NCBI GenBank assembly: GCA_003439945.1
Contig: QVRM01001391.1
Coordinates: forward strand, 54,895-118,894
Reading direction: 5' to 3'
Length of the DNA stretch: 64,000 bases
Source: Dermanyssus gallinae
Lineage: Eukaryota; Arthropoda; Arachnida; Mesostigmata; Dermanyssidae
A program made the position numbers and the translations under genes. Shown in pieces: positions 22,250 through 33,399 of this stretch; the stretch's first letter is position 1, and the number at the start of each line of letters is the position of its first letter. The notes below the pieces were generated by a model. The model ran no database searches, was not told the DNA's origin, and was given only the letters and a program-made list of their open reading frames with translations.

Positions 22250-23300
22250 AGTCGAACCGCGAGTTACTCGTCTGCATTTGATGCATAAACAGTTTTCTCT
22301 TTACCCTTTGGCTAATATTAGCGTTTGCTTCTGCCTGCTTTTGCAAATTGCCGAAATTGGATTGCCTCTGAAGCGTTCGCTGGCTGGAGCTCCGTTTCTG
22401 ATTTTAGAGCCTCTGTTAGCTTACTTCGCAGCTCTCTCAATTCGAGGCAGCCTTCTTCATGAAGTCTTCTCGCCGCCCTTCTCTGACATCCTCTTTATGT
22501 AATTGTGGGCCTCATTGTACCTCACGGTCAGAGCTTCAATTTCGGAGGCATTTTCTTGTAAAGCTTATATATCATAGAGTCTAACTTGTAACTTGTAAGT
22601 CCGTCACATTTCTCACTTCCTTAAGACCCGTGTCCTCGGGCTTTCTTCGGAGCGTCCTTATATGTATCAAATCACCACAGCTCCTGCCGTTTTTTAGTTA
22701 ATGGAGATCCCAATTATGGCCATCGAGCCAGCCTTTAGTTTGTCGTAGCTCTCGTCTAAGCTTCCGGGGTATTTGCTAGGGCTCTTCCTTGAGAGGGGTT
22801 TCCTCCGTCCATACAAACTCGAGGGAATTTCAGGTCAGGTGATTCTGCTCGTTCCCTCGTCCCTTAATCGGGTTTACGTTGCCTAGTAGGCAGAAGTGAT
22901 TAAAAAGCTTCGTAGATACTAGTTTGCATTCATTGGCGCCAAACCAGTAAGTCGGCATATGCGGCACCTATAAATATATATAAATATATACATATATATA
23001 GGCGTATTTATAAATTATGTGCATGAAAATGTGACACCTACGCTATGGTTTAAGCCGAGCAAGAAAAAGTAAGTTTCATAGCGTATATATATATATATCA
23101 TGAAACGTATATATGATAGCAGTAACCTAGCTCAGCGTCAACGGTTGAATCTAGTTTGGCAAGATACTTTAGCTGGATTTAATCGGCCGCGACAGCAACC
23201 GATCCACTTGATGAGACTTGAGTTCCTTCGTTTTAGTGGGAGCGTGCCAGCCATCGGGCGACATGAAACTTGTACGGACACGTCGACAGCTGTTATCGAG
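22250..23300 (+). other. candidate intron containing a decayed retroelement piece
   Basis: Stretch between the candidate donor (22247) and the open block from about 23301. It holds AT runs near 22970-23100 and a minus-strand stretch (22560-22480) reading ENASEIEALTVRYNEAHN, a coiled-coil-like fragment that may come from a retroelement structural protein. A GGTTTGGCGCCAA string is near 22935 (minus orientation). Confidence 0.35.
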
Positions 23301-24160
23301 TGCACCAGGCGATGATGACGATGTTTAGTCCACACGGCATGTTCGGCTCCGAGACGATGAAGGAGTTCATCGACTGCTTCTCGAAGTTCTTCCATATTTT
23401 CATCATGGGACTTCCGGCGCTCTTCGGCGGAAGTTTCGGCCCACTAGGTATGCTCGGCGCCGGAGATGGTGGACTTAGCGGCAGTCTCCTCAATGCCGCC
23501 AGCGTAGCGGCGCCCGAGCAGGCGGGCCGGGCGAACGACATGCTCAATACGCTCTTAAATAACGTCAATCCTATGTCGCCCGGCGCCGCTCTTGACGGCA
23601 ACGCAAGACCGCGAAACCTCCTCAGTCCGGCAGGCATTGCCTCAGTAGCCGAGAACGTTGGGCGAAGCTTTTTCGATCCAACCAGACTGCTTTCGTCTCG
23701 CAGCCACATAAGCACCGACTTCGACGACGAGCAGCCCAAGAGCGGCAGCGGCGATGACGGCTTCTCTGCAAGCAGCGGTTCGATGAGTTCGGTCAATGAC
23801 GATCTCGTGCGATCTCCATCCGACCGAAGTCAGCCGAAGGCAGACATCACACCAGCGGGTGAGCCTCAGCCACCGACTCACGCCGCTCAGGCGGCGCGTC
23901 AACCGCCGTCCAGGTCTGACGACACGCTGACCCAGCTTCTGAATCTAACCACTCGTTTGCCTTCGTTCACGAGGACAAAGTCCGCTTCCGATAACGCCAG
24001 CCCAGCAAACCGCGTGTCGCCCCCTCTCAGACGCGAGCCCCCGACGCTCTTCACAACGAAAAACGCAGCCCTGGCTGGAACGCCAGACATCTCGAAATCA
24101 TCTAGCAGCAGCAGCAGTGAGAGCGATCACTACTACCATTCAGACTCGCAAACGAATTAG
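23301..24160 (+). CDS. candidate terminal exon, Ser/Pro-rich secreted protein of unknown function
   Basis: The frame stays open from 23267 to TAG at 24158-24160 and has GC-rich third positions unlike the flanks, which supports real coding. An AG at 23299-23300 gives an acceptor in phase with the exon at 22156-22246 (total about 316 residues). The pyrimidine tract before it is poor, so the true acceptor may differ or a small exon may be missing. The start holds a hydrophobic, Phe/Gly-rich region (FFHIFIMGLPALFGG, FGPLGMLG). Then come an amphipathic middle with NDMLNTLLNNV and a long polar tail rich in Ser, Pro, Asp and Thr. It ends in a serine run (SKSSSSSSSESD) and DHYYHSD. No domain recognised. 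The low-complexity tail suggests a disordered, possibly glycosylated or phosphorylated protein. Confidence 0.6.
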
Positions 24161-25820
24161 TGCTGTAGATTGCAATGCGTCAGCGGACCCCGTAGGTGCT
24201 CGACCCACACCCAAGCGTCTGGTTCTTGGTTCTGGTTCTAACATCTGACAATAGAACTCGCAGCCTGTGGCCAAAAATGGTCAATGGTACGACCCGAATG
24301 TAGAGACTAAAGTAAATATACGTACTGCTGAATTGTGAACTTTTCTGACACGTTGTTATCTTGATTATTTCTATCAAAGCTACTGTTGTAATTAATGCCA
24401 GATACGCAAGGGATGCGCGCAGTCCGTTAAGTGAATAATTACTGAAGAAGCCAATAATATATAGAATGGTACAATTAATACAATTTCTTGCTAAGGGCAT
24501 ATTAATCCGTAGTTTGGAAGCACATCAAATATTGGTGGCGGTCAGTTAAACTGGAGAGGTGTAGTTAGAGTTAAAATGCAATTGGGTAGTTAGAATGCAG
24601 GGTTGCCTACGTTTTTTTGACAATATAGAGATCGGCAAGCGTTACACTATACGAAGACAATTTAGGCAACAATTTAAAAACGAGATTCGTGTATAGGACG
24701 TAAATTCAGGCAACGAACATCTGACGCTAGTGATCCCGTCTGACCGTCTACTGATCTCGGCATGATGCAAAAAAGCCAGTGGCTTAGGTCAGACCGTTCA
24801 GTCGGACGGTTGTGAAGTGCGTGATGGAACCGGTTATTCAGTAGCAATAAGAATATCATTCCGTAACTGCTGCAGCGACTGTTTCAGACCATTCAAGCTT
24901 GTAGCCAAGTAAATCCAACCCCATTACTCGCGGCCAAGTCACCAGAGGGAATGCATAAGATTGAGTAGGAGAACAGCAGCAAACATCGCTGTCCAGACAT
25001 GTCCTTAATTAGGCAAAGATTAAGGCAACGAGCAATCAACTGTTAAAAATACCTTGTGTATAGAAACTGTTGAAGAATACCTAGTGTAGAATAGAAACGT
25101 TACACGTTATACGAGTCACACTGATTAGGTTGTAAGCATCATATAGCCAGTGACCTAGAAGCAGCATTTAAATTTTACTTGCGTCGTCAGTACCAGTGTG
25201 TATTTGCAAGCAGACAAAAATAAACTTGTGACAATGGACGTGCTCGTATATGTGTACGCACGGCAAATGCACTTAACGGATACTTCTGTGACGAAGGGAT
25301 ATTTTTTTCACACGCTGCTAATCACCCGGTAAGGCAGTAATCTGGAACTGAAATAAATCACTAAAAACAAGAGAAATGCATTTTCTTTACGGTTTCTAAT
25401 CTCGTGTAACAAAAATGATACTTCGTTCAGGAGACAAAGAGGCCCTGACCTGGTAGAACGAAACATTTTATCGCTGAGATTACTGGTCACGATAGGTCAG
25501 GCGAAGTTATGTCAACAAAATGGAACGCACCAAAATGAAGAGTGATAGTAAGGATAAGTACATACTAGAACATACCACACCACCAGAGCAAACAGAATAA
25601 AATTCCATGTTTTTTAGAATGGGATTGCAGATGGGCTTCTATGTTATCGTTTTAAACGAGCTTATGAACGGAAACCTGAACGGTGGCAGAAATGTCTAGT
25701 GACTAAAGACCCACTGAAGTGCACTGCGTGTAATTGTAGGTCCATCGGTTAACCTACATCAAACAACCATCACCCACGGTCAAGTGAAGCAGTCGATGTG
25801 AAAAGAATATCAGATACGAA
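24161..25820. other. 3' flank and intergenic DNA
   Basis: No further exon recognised. The first clear AATAAA after the stop is near 25217. A closer AGTAAA variant is near 24311, so the polyadenylation site is uncertain. Confidence 0.4.

Positions 25821-25822
<2 letters not shown>

Positions 25823-25889
<67 letters not shown>
25823..25889. repeat. (TA)n microsatellite, about 67 bp
   Basis: Uninterrupted TA array directly next to the left arm of the fold-back structure at 25895-26480. Confidence 0.95.
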
Positions 25890-25893
<4 letters not shown>

Positions 25894-25894
25894 A

Positions 25895-26120
25895 CTTTGG
25901 CAAACACGCTAGGTATTTATTTCTATTCTTTTCGTTTATGTACTCCTGTTATTTGTGTGGTCGTTTGCCACTGTTAGTAACGAGAATCTTGTTTCTTCAA
26001 AATAAATAACTACTGAATTGTAATGCATCGTTTAACGCATGGCTTTTATCATTTAAATTATTATTTCACGCTGTGTGCGCATTACATACAACTAACCCGT
26101 ACTGCGCATAACCAGCGGTG

Positions 26121-26173
<53 letters not shown>

Positions 26174-26480
26174 AATAGCCTCAATAACGGTTGAGTTTAA
26201 TACACCGTGGGTGACGACCTGTCCAGTCAAGTTCAGCTGAAAGGAGCGCCACCAACGCTGGTTATGCGCAGTATGGGTTACTTGTATGCTTATTGCGCAC
26301 ACGGCATGAAATAAAAATGTAAATGATAAAAGCCATGCGCTAAGCTATGCTTTACAATTCAGTATAGTTATCTATTTTGAAGAAACATGAATCGCGTTGC
26401 TAACAGTGGCAAACGACCACACAAATAACAGAAGTACATGAACAATAAGAATAGAAATTCCTACCTAGCGTGTTTACCAT
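25895..26480. mobile_element. fold-back structure with about 230-bp arms
   Basis: The left arm 25895-26121 and right arm 26249-26480 are inverted copies. Matched strings include GTGTGGTCGTTTGCCACTG (left, about 25958) against CAGTGGCAAACGACCACAC (right, about 26406), and TGCGCATAACCAGCG against CGCTGGTTATGCGCA at the inner edge. The spacer contains a (TA)n array (26122-26173) and a unique 75 bp. It encodes nothing. It looks like a non-autonomous fold-back transposon. Part of the right arm (from 26332) recurs at 29947. Confidence 0.8.
26122..26173. repeat. (TA)n microsatellite in fold-back spacer
   Basis: TA array with one TGTA interruption, inside the loop of the fold-back structure. Confidence 0.93.
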
Positions 26481-27090
26481 TAGCTAGAATAATAATATGC
26501 CAGGTGTGTGAATTGTTAGGATAATTGAATAACTGTCAGGATGGATTAGCGGAAGAGCTGGCAACTCCGGCGTAGTAGTCGTGGGTTCGGTACCGGCACA
26601 ACACATCCCCTTCGACACATGCGATCAGGGCGTTGACGTTATGATAAATAAATTCTAAATACGTTCTATGAGACGAGCTCAAGCAGAATTTAGAGTAGCG
26701 TCTTCAACTGGCCTTAAAACTGTTGCTTTATTTTCACCGGTTTGTCGTGTCAATTGGCGGTCCCACATAATAGTAGTCTCAGTGGAGGAAAAGTTCAACT
26801 CGTCAGCACAGAGAGGGGGTTAAATTGCGCTTGTTCGCAGGGAGAGATTTCTTAGAATCCAAGGTTTGTGCCTAAATCCTAGCAATTACTGGCGGATGTA
26901 CGCAGTTCGTCGCAGTCCAATCTGCGAACATCGGGAAAGGTGCTCATCGAGACAACCCCGCCATTTCCGAGAAGAGGATCTGATCAATTGGTAATGCGCC
27001 TAGTTTGAACCGTCATGCCGGGATTATTTAAAACGCGTTCAATTGGCCATTTCAGCTTTCGCGGTGAGGCCAGGCATACACTTGCTTTAC
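26332..27090 (+). repeat. composite repeat C, copy 1, with tRNA-like module
   Basis: Diverged direct copy of 29947-30626. Shared landmarks in order: GCCATGCGCTAAG; a tRNA-like part GCGTAGTAGTCGTGGGTTCGG (26561 onward, B-box region); CCTAAATCCTAGCAATT (about 26872); AATGCGCCTAGTTTGAAC (about 26992); and TGAGGCCAGGC (about 27065). It overlaps the right arm of the fold-back structure, so the family may be a SINE or non-autonomous element that includes that arm. Confidence 0.7.
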
Positions 27091-27099
27091 TTCGAAATA

Positions 27100-27690
27100 T
27101 CGCGCTATTAGGATGTACCGCGGGGAGTAACTATACAGTAAAATGACAATGTGTCGGTTAATATGTCACTGTCTGTTGCAAACACTAAAACTATATTTTC
27201 TAGTAGATATTTTTTGTTATATAGTAATAATTTACTAGTGAATATTTTTCTAGTTGCCCCCCAGCTATCCTAAGCCAATCGATTAACTAACGTTTTTCTG
27301 CGTTTCGTAATACAGTACGAAGAAAGGAATTCTTTTTGAAAATATAAGCAGTAAATATGTCTAGAGTCTAGCCCAAGGGCGACGGCATACTGCAAGATTG
27401 ATTTAGATATGACCAGCTTACTTAAACAAGAGCGTTATATCACAGGTAAGGTCACCGAGAAGCAGAATGTTTTCAAAAATACAGATGTTACACGAAAACA
27501 CTCTAGGGGGTTATATATGCTGGTTTTTAAAATATTTAACAAAAATGACACATTTGTTTCTTAATAGTAAATAACATAATTTTTAGATAGAGAATGTAGA
27601 AAATCGCCACGGGTCTCTGAGAAAACGGATGTTCAACAATCCCGCACAGTTTTGACGATTCCAATGTTCCTATATATATACCTAGATTTT
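27100..27690. other. intergenic, nothing recognised
   Basis: AT-rich; no feature supported. Confidence 0.4.
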
Positions 27691-27693
27691 CTC

Positions 27694-27695
<2 letters not shown>

Positions 27696-27752
<57 letters not shown>
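27696..27752. repeat. (TA)n microsatellite
   Basis: Uninterrupted TA array of about 57 bp. Confidence 0.95.
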
Positions 27753-27759
<7 letters not shown>

Positions 27760-28500
27760 CGAGACAGGTCATTATAAGCGCAAAGTCAAAAATTAAATAA
27801 AAAACGCGTTTGTCAAAATAGATGTGCCTGGCAGAGACAACATTCTAGCTATTCTTGATGCATACACGCTTCAAGGTGTGTATCGGTACTTAATAGGTAC
27901 CGGAAAGGTGCTTGGCTGTCTCTGTGGCACTCGCATTACGTCTGCAAGTGTACGAACTGCCGAAGCGTAGTTCTTTAAATTTTTATTTCATAGTGATTAA
28001 CTGGTAAAATGCATAATGCACAGGGACATCGTCCTGCTAGTGTGGGAATCACCCTAGTCGTTCTTTTTGCCCCTTGTCGGGGGTGGCCGCAGTACTGTTT
28101 TCTCGAGATTACTTCACCTGGCCATTTGTCATTAGGGCCATTAGGGCTGCTCGTCTTTGTGCGGCAGTTATCTTTGCCGTGAGGACAAATTCTGGCAAAA
28201 AAACGCCAGTCATAGCTTAGGCAGGCTGCCCACGCCATTTTCACTGGTTGAGGCTAGACACATTAAATGAGAGCTCTTTCAGTCATATCTCTAGATCTAC
28301 TCGGAAGTAGCCTTGTGAAAGTAACTAATACTCCTTCTTCCAGAAAAGATACTGCAAGTGTTGAATTGAAATTTAATTGCTGCTATGAGAGCGGACGGAA
28401 CCGGAGCAGTTAAATTCGGTCCATGTGCGCGGATAGGCGCTTAGCTTTACTGAAGTTTACAAATACTTTTACGAAATAACGACTCTTCTTCCGACAGCAT
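27760..28500. other. intergenic, nothing recognised
   Basis: The minus-strand frame 27975-28244 has no motif I can name. Confidence 0.35.
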
Positions 28501-28505
28501 AAAGT

Positions 28506-28547
<42 letters not shown>

Positions 28548-28555
28548 TATATATA

Positions 28556-29682
28556 CAGGGTGTTCCTATTTGTGTGTCCAAAACGCTAGGGTATGGTCAA
28601 ACTCGGTGAGAAAATCATTTTTGCCAATGGGTGGAAGCCGGGAAAACGTTTTGTTTAGGAGTGAGGATGAAATTTATAAAAGCAGTTATTCTGTCTTTTT
28701 TCTCCTACATAGTTGTGCAAAATCTACGTTTGCGGGAGAACCAGTCAACGCACAAAGGAACCGATCATATCGGCGTGTTTGGCGGAAAATTCTGCACAAT
28801 AAAGTATACATTACTAGCTTGCGTAGCAAAAAGCGAATAGCCAGATTAAGGAAAGTCATAAAAAGTCAAAATGTTACGTTAACGCTTTTTTGTGCAACAT
28901 CGTATTTTTTTCCATTACGACCAAAAATGCACGTCCAAAAGACTAACTCTCAGGCAATAGCAGATATAATGCCCACTACATTCGTACCAAAGTGATGGTG
29001 CTGCGTTACGTATTTGCCAAGTGACTAAGCTTTTTCGACAGTCATAGTTGTTATGTTTCACGTTTTCACGTCCAGAACCGTAGCATTTTGCCAAGACGTT
29101 TCCGCCCCCTCTTTCCATTAGAAAAAATATTCTCTTGCTGAGTTCTACCAAACCTCAAAATATGTACCTAACTTTCTCATACACCCTATGCAAGTATGCA
29201 TGCCTTCGCTTTCGATATGACTGTCGAAAAAGCTTAGTTACTTGGCAACTACGTAACGCAGCACCATCACTTTGGTACGAATGTAGTGGGCATTAAATCT
29301 GCTATTGCCTGAGAGTAGTCTTTTGGACGTGCATTTTTGGTCGTAATGGAAAAATTGCGATGTTGCACAAAAAAGCGTTAACGTAACATTTTGACTTTTT
29401 ATGACTTTCCTTAATCTGGCTATTCGCTTTTTGCTACGCAAGCTAGTAATGTATACTTTATTGTGCAGAATTTTCCGCGGTTCCTTTGTGCGTTGACTGG
29501 TTCTCCCGCAAACGTAGATTTTGCACAACTATATAGGAGAAAAAAGACAAAATAACTGCTTTTATAAATTTCATCCTCACTCCTAAACAAAACGTTTTCT
29601 CGGCTTCCACCCATTGGCAAAAATGATTTTCTCACCGAGTTTGACCATACCCTAGCGTTTTGGACACACAAATAGGAACACC

Positions 29683-29685
<3 letters not shown>
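28556..29685. mobile_element. TA-flanked fold-back element, arms about 480 bp
   Basis: Starts CAGGGTGTTCCTATTTG at 28556 and ends with its reverse complement at 29685. The arms (28556-29046 and 29216-29685) pair almost perfectly, except for about 21 bp present only in the left arm near 28765. Both sides join TA arrays (28509-28555 and from 29686), consistent with TA target duplication. The spacer (29047-29215) contains a diverged second end (about 29100-29187, finishing ACACCCT), so a complete 632-bp unit 28556-29187 with about 85-bp terminal repeats is visible, followed by an inverted partial copy. Frames in the arms (28570-28995; 29420-29671) mirror each other and are not judged to be genes. 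Confidence 0.88.
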
Positions 29686-29728
<43 letters not shown>

Positions 29729-29946
29729 TTCAGTTATTACAGTTATGAAGTAATTTTATATAATATTTACTCAACTTCTTTTTATTAGTAACAAACTTTT
29801 TTTTCTAACATAGTAGATTAACGAAACTAAGTATATTTTATTCCAACATTCTTGCAACAGATTTCGGGAGTTAGTCGAGTTTTAATAAGTTCCCCATTGT
29901 TATTTTGAACCTTCTTGGGGGAAATACGCGTCGGATCACAATGACA

Positions 29947-30626
29947 GCCATGTGCTAAAGCATGCGTTACAATACAATATATTTACATATATTGTTAGCG
30001 TTGCCCCGCTGTTAACGTTGTGAAGTAACCGAACAAACAAATCAAAGATGCTTGAGTGCAACACCCGTAAAGGTCCTTCTGATTGTCCAATACAGAAGTA
30101 TATGAGAAATGTGGATAGAAGTAACTACGTAGCGTGTTCGCTGGCAACTTTAGCGTAGTAGTCGCGGGCTCGATCCCGGCACGACACATGTTCTTTTAAT
30201 GCGATCTCAGTTATGATAATTAAATTCAAAACAAAGTTCTTGATAAGATTCCAAAAATGCAAAAAAGCAATCTCTAATGAGGCACCTGCCTCGATTAACA
30301 GTTGTGTCGATTTTGACTCTGCTGTAAAAGTACAGTTTGTCAGCAAGTACGAATTCGAGTTACGCTCGCAAGAAAATATTCCTCAGAATCCAGCGTTTCA
30401 GACTAAATCCTAGCAATTCTCTCTCGTGTTCACGCGAACTGTGGTAGTAAATTTGCAAAACATCCAAAAGGTGCTCGTTGAAAAATCCCCCCCCCCTATT
30501 TCCGGGAACAGGATTTGATCCACGGCGAATGCATCTAGTTCGAACTGTCGTGCCAGGATTATTTAAATCGTTCAACTGTACATTTCAGCCTGCACTGTGA
30601 GGCCAGGCGTGAAGCGTTGCTTGACT
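29947..30626 (+). repeat. composite repeat C, copy 2
   Basis: Direct, diverged copy of 26332-27090. The tRNA-like module reads GCGTAGTAGTCGCGGGCTCGA with CCCGGC (30151 onward). ACTAAATCCTAGCAATT (about 30401) and TGAGGCCAGGCG (about 30597) are the other landmarks. A run of about 10 C lies near 30488. Confidence 0.7.
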
Positions 30627-30639
30627 GTTTAAAATACGG

Positions 30640-30876
30640 CACCATGTTCCTGAACTGTAACAAAAAGCCTGGTAAGCGACTTACAACGGATTGACGTGAA
30701 TTTGACTACGCATTTGCTACTAGATTTTTTACGTCCAGTAATAAATGAATGAATAAAATAAAGTCCGTGAGATAATTCCAAAAATCTTAAGCGAGATTTT
30801 AAGAATACTACATAAGAATGTGTCTAGACGCTACAAGAAGCGCCGCAGATTTAAATTTTATTAATTCAGCTAATGG

Positions 30877-30907
<31 letters not shown>

Positions 30908-32050
30908 TTATATATATATATTTATATATATATATGTCCACCGGGAAGTGGGGAAGGACTAACAACCCTGATAAAAAAAACAGCTGTTTATCTATTGCCA
31001 GGTGCCAGGCTTATTGTCGTCGTTGGTTAACCTGGGGCTAGTGATCATTAGCGATTGGCAAACACACAAATATGTAAAGTCACACTTGCAATTCTAATGG
31101 ACATGCCCAGTTATGTAGTTTGCTAAAGATCTAGTATGGAACGTCTAGAAATTATATACGGCGTTCGAAAAAAACAACAAAGTACAGCCACAAAGTATAA
31201 GCTTAGTAGAGTAAGAGAATAAGCGTTGTTCGGAATTGTTGCATATTCACGCATTTTTTTTAAATTTTAAATACTGATGGCCGCGCGATATGGCACATAG
31301 GCAAAAAATATAAATGTTTCCACTAAAGGCTGGAAGTAAACGGAAAAAAATGTTGTCTTCTGGTGCATTATTAAATACGGAATGATCTTTGATATACTGT
31401 CTTCGCCAAGTGCACGCTTAAATAATTTATTTAAAAATAAGCCATTAAATAAATAACACAATATGCAAAATTAGCCACCATCAAACAAATTGGCAAGAGT
31501 TCGTTGCTATTATTTTGTGCGCTTGGATTGATGCGCATTACGTAGCTCGGAACGCCAGTACGAAAGCCTGACAGTGGACTTTATTTCGACTGTTTTTTTT
31601 CCTTTTTGCACTTATAAAAAAGGTTACTTGGCTTCAGCGAGCCGGTGTCTTTTATCCTCTATTATTGACCATCAATTTCTATACATTTCTTGGGGCGGTG
31701 GATTCATGCATCAAAGCACACTTCTGAATTGCGTATTTCTTTCTCTTTATCATCTTATGTTTAAGATGGGAACTCTAATGGGAAAGATAGAACTCGCACC
31801 GTTCTGAGTGGATGGGCCACGTGCTTCGCTGCGCTACTCCAGATGCGGCAATAAAAACCTCAATGCTGTAAGCACCATAAACTGGCTATGTCGTTGAAGG
31901 GAAAGCGCTATCTAAGATAGATTCTGGAGCTCTACCTGGAAAAGACAGTGAAAACTTTTAGTGTTCTGAGGTATAAGCTCGTTACATTGCAATCTTCTTT
32001 TAGTCCGATTCCGAAGTCCGATTTGCTCCTGGAGATGTACAAACCAGCAA
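30640..32050. other. intergenic with a (TA)n array
   Basis: Holds the array at 30878-30935. The stretch near 31806 reads EWMGHVLRCATPDA in one frame, resembling the W-x-G-H-V-x-R tail motif of some non-LTR retrotransposons, but nothing around it supports this strongly. Confidence 0.35.
30878..30935. repeat. (TA)n microsatellite, interrupted
   Basis: TA array broken by TTTATT units. Confidence 0.92.
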
Positions 32051-32059
32051 CTATTCCAT

Positions 32060-32640
32060 CACATGGGCTACTTTTTTCCTAAATCCGTTACCGTTTTTGG
32101 ACGATCTAAAGATTGCTCCAATGGCCGCCTACGGTATCGAAATAATCTGGAATGATCTCACGCTAGCTTGCCTCGAGCACCTAAATAATCTGAAGGCAGC
32201 ATATCTTCAAGCGAGTTCTGGGCCTCCATCGCTCGGCCCGCAACCGACTTGCCTATCTCCTCACCGACACCCCTTTATTCTTCGAGTAGCTAAGGCAACG
32301 CTTTGACCTGCCGGGATCTCCCATTTACGTGAACGTCCTCAAAACGTGGGAGTGCAAGTTTGCTGAAATCGATGTAAATTTCTTCAGCACCGGAGCAATG
32401 CAAAACCAAACATGGAAGACCGAGTCGGTCTAACCGCCATGTGGTGACTAGGTTCGCCGTGCACGGTTTTCACTATGTGCTGTGCACGACCCCCAGGTTC
32501 CATGATCCCTCTGACTCATGTGTGTGCTTTCGTTGTAAACTACCATGCGGTAGATAGCATGCTGCCTCCTGTATCCTAGTCCCGTTTCTAGCCAGTCTAG
32601 ATAACCAGGCCCACGTCATAACTTCATAGTTTTACATATC
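32060..32640 (+). pseudogene. non-LTR retrotransposon C-terminal fragment
   Basis: With two frame changes the plus strand reads APMAAYGIEIIW (about 32115), NRLAYLLTDTPLFFE (about 32249), LRQRFDLPGSPIYVN (about 32291), VLKTWECKF (about 32336), RFAVHGFHYVLCTT (about 32452) and SCVCFRCKL (about 32517). This is the thumb and C-terminal region of a non-LTR reverse transcriptase with a putative zinc-binding C-x-C-x2-C end. In this family it lies just before the 3' end that is used to prime copying. One in-frame stop follows FFE. The RT core is absent, so the copy is 5'-truncated and dead. Confidence 0.72.
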
Positions 32641-32974
32641 TATTTTTTTATATATCTAAATGTGTGTATGTAAACATATGCATATATTTTACCTGTACTA
32701 TTTCTATACAACACGTGTGATAATAAACAAATAAGTACGTAAGTAAGTTTTTGGACGTTTTTCACGGAATTTGTCGCACTGATTGAAATAACTAGTTATT
32801 CTTTTTTCTACCATCCACAAGCAATGATCCTCAAAGCCGATCGAATGCTTTTCGTTCTGCTGTGATATCCGCATTAGGGTGCCTCCTGTCCTAGCTTAGT
32901 AGGCACAACGAGCACTGGGATGCTAGAATATAACGCGGAATCACGAGGTGACGAATCCATATTTCAGGCCAAGG

Positions 32975-33062
32975 GAACTGTAGTGGTCTAGTCCGTTATT
33001 GCGATTGGGCTGGGGCATATGCCAGCCCGTCGTTCGAACCGTCATTTCCCAATGTTCAATTG
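32975..33062 (+). repeat. tRNA-like (SINE head) candidate
   Basis: TAGTGGTCTAGTCCG (about 32981, A-box-like) and CGTCGTTCGAACCGTC (about 33027, B-box-like) lie about 46 bp apart, the spacing of a pol III internal promoter. The sequence does not fold into a convincing full tRNA by eye, and no second copy was found in the window. Confidence 0.4.
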
Positions 33063-33399
33063 CATTTCTTGGAAGCACTCTACTAATCCCTGCTGGAAGT
33101 TGGACAAAATAACTATCAGCAACCAAATCTTTGGTTACGACCCTTATGCCACCACCATGCTCGTGTTCTCTCTACCTAAACCTCGCGAATGATGTTGCTA
33201 GCTGCCAGTGGGTTGGATTTTTACTTACACTCTACTGCGCGGGAAAATGCAAATACGGTCATAGGTCCCTGCGTAGGTCTTTAAGCAGCAGTTAGGCGCG
33301 TGAGGCGATGACATCAGTGATGCACAGTGCGGACTAACCCAGTAGATAGTGGTGATACTAAGATCACTTAACGTTCACAACGTAATAACGGCGGAATCT

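Noticed and set aside
21876..22346. 156-codon minus-strand frame
   Set aside because: It is antisense to the promoter and signal-peptide exon of the gene candidate and has a Val/Cys/Tyr low-complexity core from CAG repeats.
23293..23796. 167-codon minus-strand frame
   Set aside because: Shadow of the plus-strand terminal exon in GC-rich DNA.
26066..26302. Frames containing long YIYIYI runs (also at 27536, 30818, 39855, 54679)
   Set aside because: They are translations of (TA)n arrays.
28570..28995. 141-codon open frame in the left fold-back arm, mirrored at 29420-29671
   Set aside because: It lies wholly within a long inverted repeat, has no domain, and the mirrored copy breaks early. Treated as a chance frame.
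32975..33062. Functional tRNA gene
   Set aside because: A- and B-box-like strings are present, but a full cloverleaf with paired acceptor ends could not be drawn. Kept only as a SINE-like candidate.
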